From Amyelois transitella (lineage: Eukaryota > Arthropoda > Insecta > Lepidoptera > Pyralidae), in NCBI RefSeq assembly GCF_032362555.1, contig NC_083520.1, positions 6,820,001-6,884,000 on the forward strand: a stretch of DNA of 64,000 bases, in the 5' to 3' direction. Under the pieces are notes generated by a model. That model was given only the letters and a program-made list of their open reading frames with translations. It did not search any database and had not been told where the DNA came from. Each line of letters opens with the position of its first letter. Positions within the stretch are counted from its first letter, which is position 1. This document shows positions 59,201-64,000 of this stretch, in pieces. Position numbers and translations under genes: made by a program.

Positions 59201-60300
59201 GTCTGTCAAGATCACCCTTCCGTCAAAAAGCGCAATATATTTCAATTACCAGTGCGTCGACATTCTCACTATCTTTGTAATCTTGTTAATTATCGTTTGC
59301 CGCCGGAACCAAACTTACGGCCCACCCCGCCGTAACTAGATTAACTTTCGAACTCCGCTCTTTATGACTTCCGTGGAAACAAGCTGTAAGACTTACCCTA
59401 CCCTAATAATGAATCGCGAAAGTCTAAAATCAATTATTAAAAAGAAACTTAAAGATATAAAAATTGAGAAATTAAAGACCATTCACTACTATGTGAATTC
59501 TGTTATTCCGTACACATTGTAGCAATTTAAAAGGCTACATCGGCTAATGAGCGTCCCAGTGATCCCCTTTCTAACTCGGCTCCTAATCCGAGCTCTGAAT
59601 GACACTATCCCTTACAAAATAGGGAAAGAACAGATATAACACTAAGTAGCTTCAAATAACTCATTGTAATAATAAATTTTAATGTTAATGCAAATCCCAT
59701 CCATTCATATTTTTCAAATTTAGTTATGCAAAATATGAAAATTATGTTAACATTGTTTGGAAAAAAAATTAAATTGAAACACAAATGCTATGTTCATGTT
59801 AAAAACATGCAACATGCAAATAAAACTCTTTGTCTTTGTCTACACAAAATGAAAATATTGTCAATGATGATTTCTAGTGATGAAACTTTGCCAATTGAAT
59901 AATACCTAATAGGATATGATGCAAGTCTTTCAAATTATTGCAACCTAAAATAAAAAAAAATCTTTTCTTTAATGTAATTACGAGTATAACATTTCCATAC
60001 TGTAGATATTTTATGTTCGGGTTCTCCATCAATTAATTGGCCCGCAGCAGTGTACTAGCGAATCATTTGTCTAGTGATTGGTCAAAGAGGGACCTAACTT
60101 TATCATTAGTAGGATTTACCTACATCAGGGAAATTTAATTAAGATCAACCGTGTACTAAGTTCTTGTAATAGTACAATAGTGTTATTAATTAATAATTCT
60201 GAGGTATACCACAGTCAAAGTAGGTACAATTCAGACAATGTATATAAGGATAATTTTTTATGTTCCATATATCTTACAAAAACTTTTGACCGATGTCTGT

Positions 60301-60591
60301 GATTGAAAATTATTGCCAAAAATCGTTATGGGATTTATATTTGACCAAAGAAGCCAAAACTGAAAATTTCATAATTCATGCCTGTTTGTCTATATGTCTG
60401 TTTTTGTTCCGATTTGAATGCGGTTTTCTCAGATGATATTGGCTTGGTACAACTTAGAAAATCTTAAATATAAATTTGTCCACTACCCATATAAGGGGAC
60501 CATATACATAATTACCCTTAAATGACCCCCTCGGGTCTGCGTTTTTAATGAAATTGTCAATGAACAGTCAACGTCGCAGGTAATAGCTAGT
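60301..60591 (+). mobile_element. Decayed Helitron-like element, 3' end
   Basis: The block ends gtcaacgtcgcaggtaatag-CTAGT, resembling the acgtcgcgggtaacagctagt terminus of lepidopteran Helitrons. Upstream, cctgtttgtctatatgtctg and gttccgatttgaatgcggtt fit the same class. Boundaries on the 5' side are uncertain. Confidence 0.4.
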
Positions 60592-62589
60592 AAATAATAA
60601 AATGCAAAAGCTATCTATCATAACAGTAACTTTAAGCCCCGATAATGCCTTAAAGCGATTGGGGACTATCCCGGTTGATCCTGGATCGTGTAAACAGGCC
60701 CGGATTCGCCTGCGGGCTACACTGAGGGGGACTCACTTTTTCCTCAATAAACCTACTTATTATGTCTAAATAGCTTGTCAGAAGATTATTCTTTTTAAGT
60801 GGTTTAAGTAATTATTGTTAATTTGTAAGAGATTAAAAGCTATTTGGGGGATGACCTATTTTAAACAGGACTTTAATGAAATGACATATCAATGAGTAGT
60901 ACAAACTATCCCGTGGTTTAGGCATGATCTAGGAATTTAAAATTTAAAATGAAGGAATAAGAATATGGTATCCTTAGCATGTGTAATTTAAGTAGCTGTA
61001 AATGAACTTAGTTTTATATAAACTTTAAACCAGCGTTTATAACTAATACAGGTATTAAACGCGCACATAACATACGTACCATTATTTTATCTCGAACGTT
61101 TCGAGTCATGTTACAATGATCCGTGGTCACGGGCCGAGCAAGTAAAATCAGCGTTTGAATTCCGAGATCATCTATCGGACAAAAAAAGAACGGAATCAGA
61201 AATTCCCAATAAAGGACATCATTAATTCCCGCAAGGGATTGCCAGCGTCACGGCGTCTGAGAAGAACACAGAGCACGGTACGTGGCATTCGTTCAGTGCT
61301 CTGCGGAAGAAAAATAACGGATCAATAGCAGACGGTACTGCGGTCTGTCTGTGAGTGAAGCTATGTTATTCTTTCTAGACTAAGTGCAACTAAAGGCAAC
61401 CTCAGATTATGGAAAAAAGGAACCTTAATTTAAAATGATATTTGTTTTTGGAATAGAATTGAGTGCACTTGACCTCAGTCTCAATATTAAGTTGAACGTG
61501 AGATAAAATAATACCTACTGATTATAAATACATAATTAGTCTCTATCACTTACACGGTACACAGAGCTAACGGATTTGAAAATACTACAATACTACTACT
61601 ACTGATTTTCGAAGACTTGCACGCCCAGCAGATGTAGAGTTTTGTTGCATTTTTCCATTCCTCAATCATACTTTATTATAATGTTTCTTTAAAATTAGTT
61701 CTTAAATAAAAATATACTAAATAGAGAAACAACTGCGACTTACAGAATACTTTTTAAATTCTTTTGACTTACAAAAAATATGAATAAGAATCTCATCAAA
61801 AGTTATTTTGTCCGAAACACGAAAACGCGACTTAATATTTCAAAGTCTATCAAAAGCAATGCCCGTGAAGTCCCCCAGGTACATAAGTATTTCTTTCAAA
61901 TAATTATCCGACAAAAACATGGCGGAATCTTGCGGAGTTCGTTAGGCTCTTACAGGATCCCTCCCTAAGCAGAATTAATGATTCCCTTTATTGAAAGTTC
62001 AATTTTTTGATTAGGAGCGGAGGGCGCGGCCGGTGCCCGAAGCGCTGTTTAAACACCGGATAACAGGGAATTTATTTGCATTGGGTCAATACAGATTTGA
62101 TTTATTTCAAAGGTTGCGCATTTTCCTCGCTTCCGATGGCACTCGTCTAGATTGCATTCTTTAGATTAAATGTTTGCGTAGCGGTGGAATTTGGTCGGCG
62201 TTTACGCACAGTCGAGTGGCTGCCAACATAAATATAGGTATATAGACATTTATTATTCTTGCATCACTTGGCAGACGGAGATTACTTGGCCGTTGCCATT
62301 ATTTTTTACTCTTTAAAAATATTATCAAAAACGCTTGGAGATAATACATAATTATGTTAAATTGTTCGTGGGTATTACAGTAAATCTTTAGCAGATTCAT
62401 CCAAATTTTATGCGAAATCCGTTCAGTGGTTTAGAATGTGCTTTTTTTTAATAGTCGCCTTTGTCAAAAACTAATACTACTCTTAATTATTAGAAAACAC
62501 GCTTGAAATTTTTTTTCCCTCCAAAGTAATCGACATTGTATGTAAATTTTCATTGAAACTTCCATATATAATATCATTCCCACTTTTCT

Positions 62590-62856
62590 GTGTGCCATGT
62601 GGTTCCCGGCACCATTACAAGAAAGAATAGGACCACTCCATCTCTTTCCTACGGATGTCGTAAAAGGCGACTAAGGGATAGGCTTATAAACTTGGGATTC
62701 CTATTTTAGGCGATGGGCTAGCAACCTGTCACTATTTGAATCTCAATTCTATCTTAAAGCCAAATAGCTGAACGTGGCCTATCAGTCTTTACAAGACTGT
62801 TGGCTCTGTCTACCCCGCAAGGGATATAGACGTGATTGTGTGTGTGTGTGTGTGTG
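62590..62856 (+). mobile_element. Intact SINE-like element with 13-bp target duplication
   Basis: The most complete copy: head hairpin gtgccatgtggttcccggca, body as in the 54,640 copy, and a (GT)n tail from about 62,835 in place of TATG. It is flanked by ttcccacttttct on both sides (62,577-62,589 and 62,857-62,869). The second independent 13-bp duplication supports target-primed retroposition. Confidence 0.85.
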
Positions 62857-63231
62857 TTCCCACTTTTCTTATTATATCTAGTATGCTTGAATTGATGATT
62901 CAAATTAGAAAACTGTGAAAAACAAAGCATCTACTTTAAATGATATTAGTAGATAAGAATAAATGGCCACATCCCGGAGTCCAGACCGTAATCTGTCGGC
63001 TGCGAGACGTCGGGCCGGCGGAATCTAATTTGGTTCGGTAGCCGTCGCTCATTTGTTCAAATTATACCCTCGCGCCTCCCCGCCGCGCGCCGCGTAGACT
63101 TGTCCGGGATAAGGGAAGTGGTGGCGAAATATTGCCTTTATAGTTTGTTTCACCATGAGTATATTTATGTTATTTTCTTATAACTGAATATTGGTCTTGG
63201 TAAGTCATTCTAGGAAACTTGCTTATTAAAA

Positions 63232-63400
63232 TGGGATAAGGCGAATGGTAAAGATTATAAACAGGGGATATCAACCTGTATCAACCTGCTCGTATCTCTG
63301 AATAGATTCCATCATTAAGTCAACTTGGTCTACGATTTTTGTAATTAAGTATGAGCTCTGTCTTTTCCGTAAGAGTTAAAAACTTGAATGTGTATACAGG
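63232..63400 (+). mobile_element. SINE-like element, strongly decayed
   Basis: Traces of the family remain in order: ataaggcgaatggtaaagat, tcaacctgctcgtatctctg, ttccatcattaagtca and gagctctgtcttttccgtaa, ending near gtgtatac. Confidence 0.35.
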
Positions 63401-64000
63401 ACGTCTGAAAACCTCGTTGCCTATTGAAATGGGGCACATAGTAGGTATTTGATTCTCGTTCCAAATAAAAAAAATAACAAGGTGTGGAAATCACACGGGT
63501 GGCGCGAATTCAAGGTATGCGTGTTCTTTTTAATGTCCTTAAATATAACACACGAAATACAAGACACCCTGTTTACTATATAGCAACGCACTTATGTACT
63601 AAAATTCAAGTCCTTCTTTAAGGTCAGCGACACTCAAACTATTTCGCTTGGAGGCTTTTCCGGTCCTTTTCTTTGTTAAACGCGATCTTCCGGCTCCCTT
63701 GTCAATAGAAAGTCTCTTTGATATAATGTGACGAAAAAAACGTAGATAACTATTTTAAGAGCCATTGTAGAATTTAATTAATTTATATTGCCTTTTAATT
63801 TGTAACGGTAATGTTACGGTCGTGAATTTTATTGCTTGTTTATCGATTTTACAAAGGATTTTTGTTTTCATGTAGGTATTTTATCTTGAATAAAAAGTAT
63901 GTTAGGTTAAATCATATAAGCAACCTTTTTGTATTCATCTGATTCATATTTTTCTACTTAGATCTTTGACAATTTAGTTTATTAAAGAATTTTTTAAATA

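Larger units (their letters stand above)
57163..64000. other. Region beyond gene D: no recognisable gene
   Basis: Open frames are short and unsupported. The region holds a GC-rich patch (58,079-58,165), a perfect palindrome (58,569-58,597), SINE-like copies (59,037, 62,590, 63,232), a Helitron-like end (60,591) and further GC-rich stretches near 61,130-61,320, 62,010-62,050 and 62,980-63,120. The GC patches may be regulatory DNA of a gene outside the window. Confidence 0.45.

Overview
The window reads as nuclear DNA of a moth or butterfly (Lepidoptera). The evidence is AT-rich non-coding DNA, short coding exons with GT-AG introns, and repeats of types I associate with lepidopteran genomes: a SINE-like family with 13-bp target duplications, a Lep1-like Helitron end and RTE-like retrotransposon tails. 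The species is not determined. There are no prokaryotic features, and I see no CRISPR array, rRNA or intact tRNA gene.

Layout. (1) 1-12,657: gene-poor DNA upstream of a transcription factor gene, with repeat fragments and a few GC-rich patches. (2) 12,658-36,330, plus strand: a five-exon RUNX-family gene. It joins in frame into a 415-residue protein with a complete Runt DNA-binding domain and a C-terminal VWRPY Groucho-binding motif. Introns 2 (12.2 kb) and 3 (9.7 kb) carry no exon I can recognise and hold repeats and possible regulatory DNA. (3) 37.8-57.2 kb: four M14-family zinc carboxypeptidase genes, called A, B, C and D here. A (37,812-42,000), B (42,329-46,613) and D (53,037-57,150) are on the minus strand; C (49,020-52,862) is on the plus strand. 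A and B are in tandem, B and C are divergent, C and D are convergent. The catalytic exons share splice phases throughout, so the cluster arose by gene duplication. (4) 57.2-64 kb: no recognisable gene; several repeats and a GC-rich patch.

Function. The RUNX protein should be a nuclear activator/repressor that works with a CBF-beta partner (Brother/Big-brother in flies) and Groucho. The carboxypeptidases have all the expected zinc and catalytic residues and should trim C-terminal residues from peptides, most likely as secreted enzymes, probably digestive. A and C keep a standard M14A propeptide ending at a dibasic site. In B and D I found no standard propeptide or signal peptide; their catalytic exons are instead joined in frame to hydrophilic, Lys/Ser/Thr-rich exons. 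The four copies also differ at the position equivalent to residue 255 of bovine carboxypeptidase A, which sets specificity (Thr, Asn, Ile, Thr). This divergence is the most unusual thing in the window. Signal-peptide exons were not located for any of the four genes.
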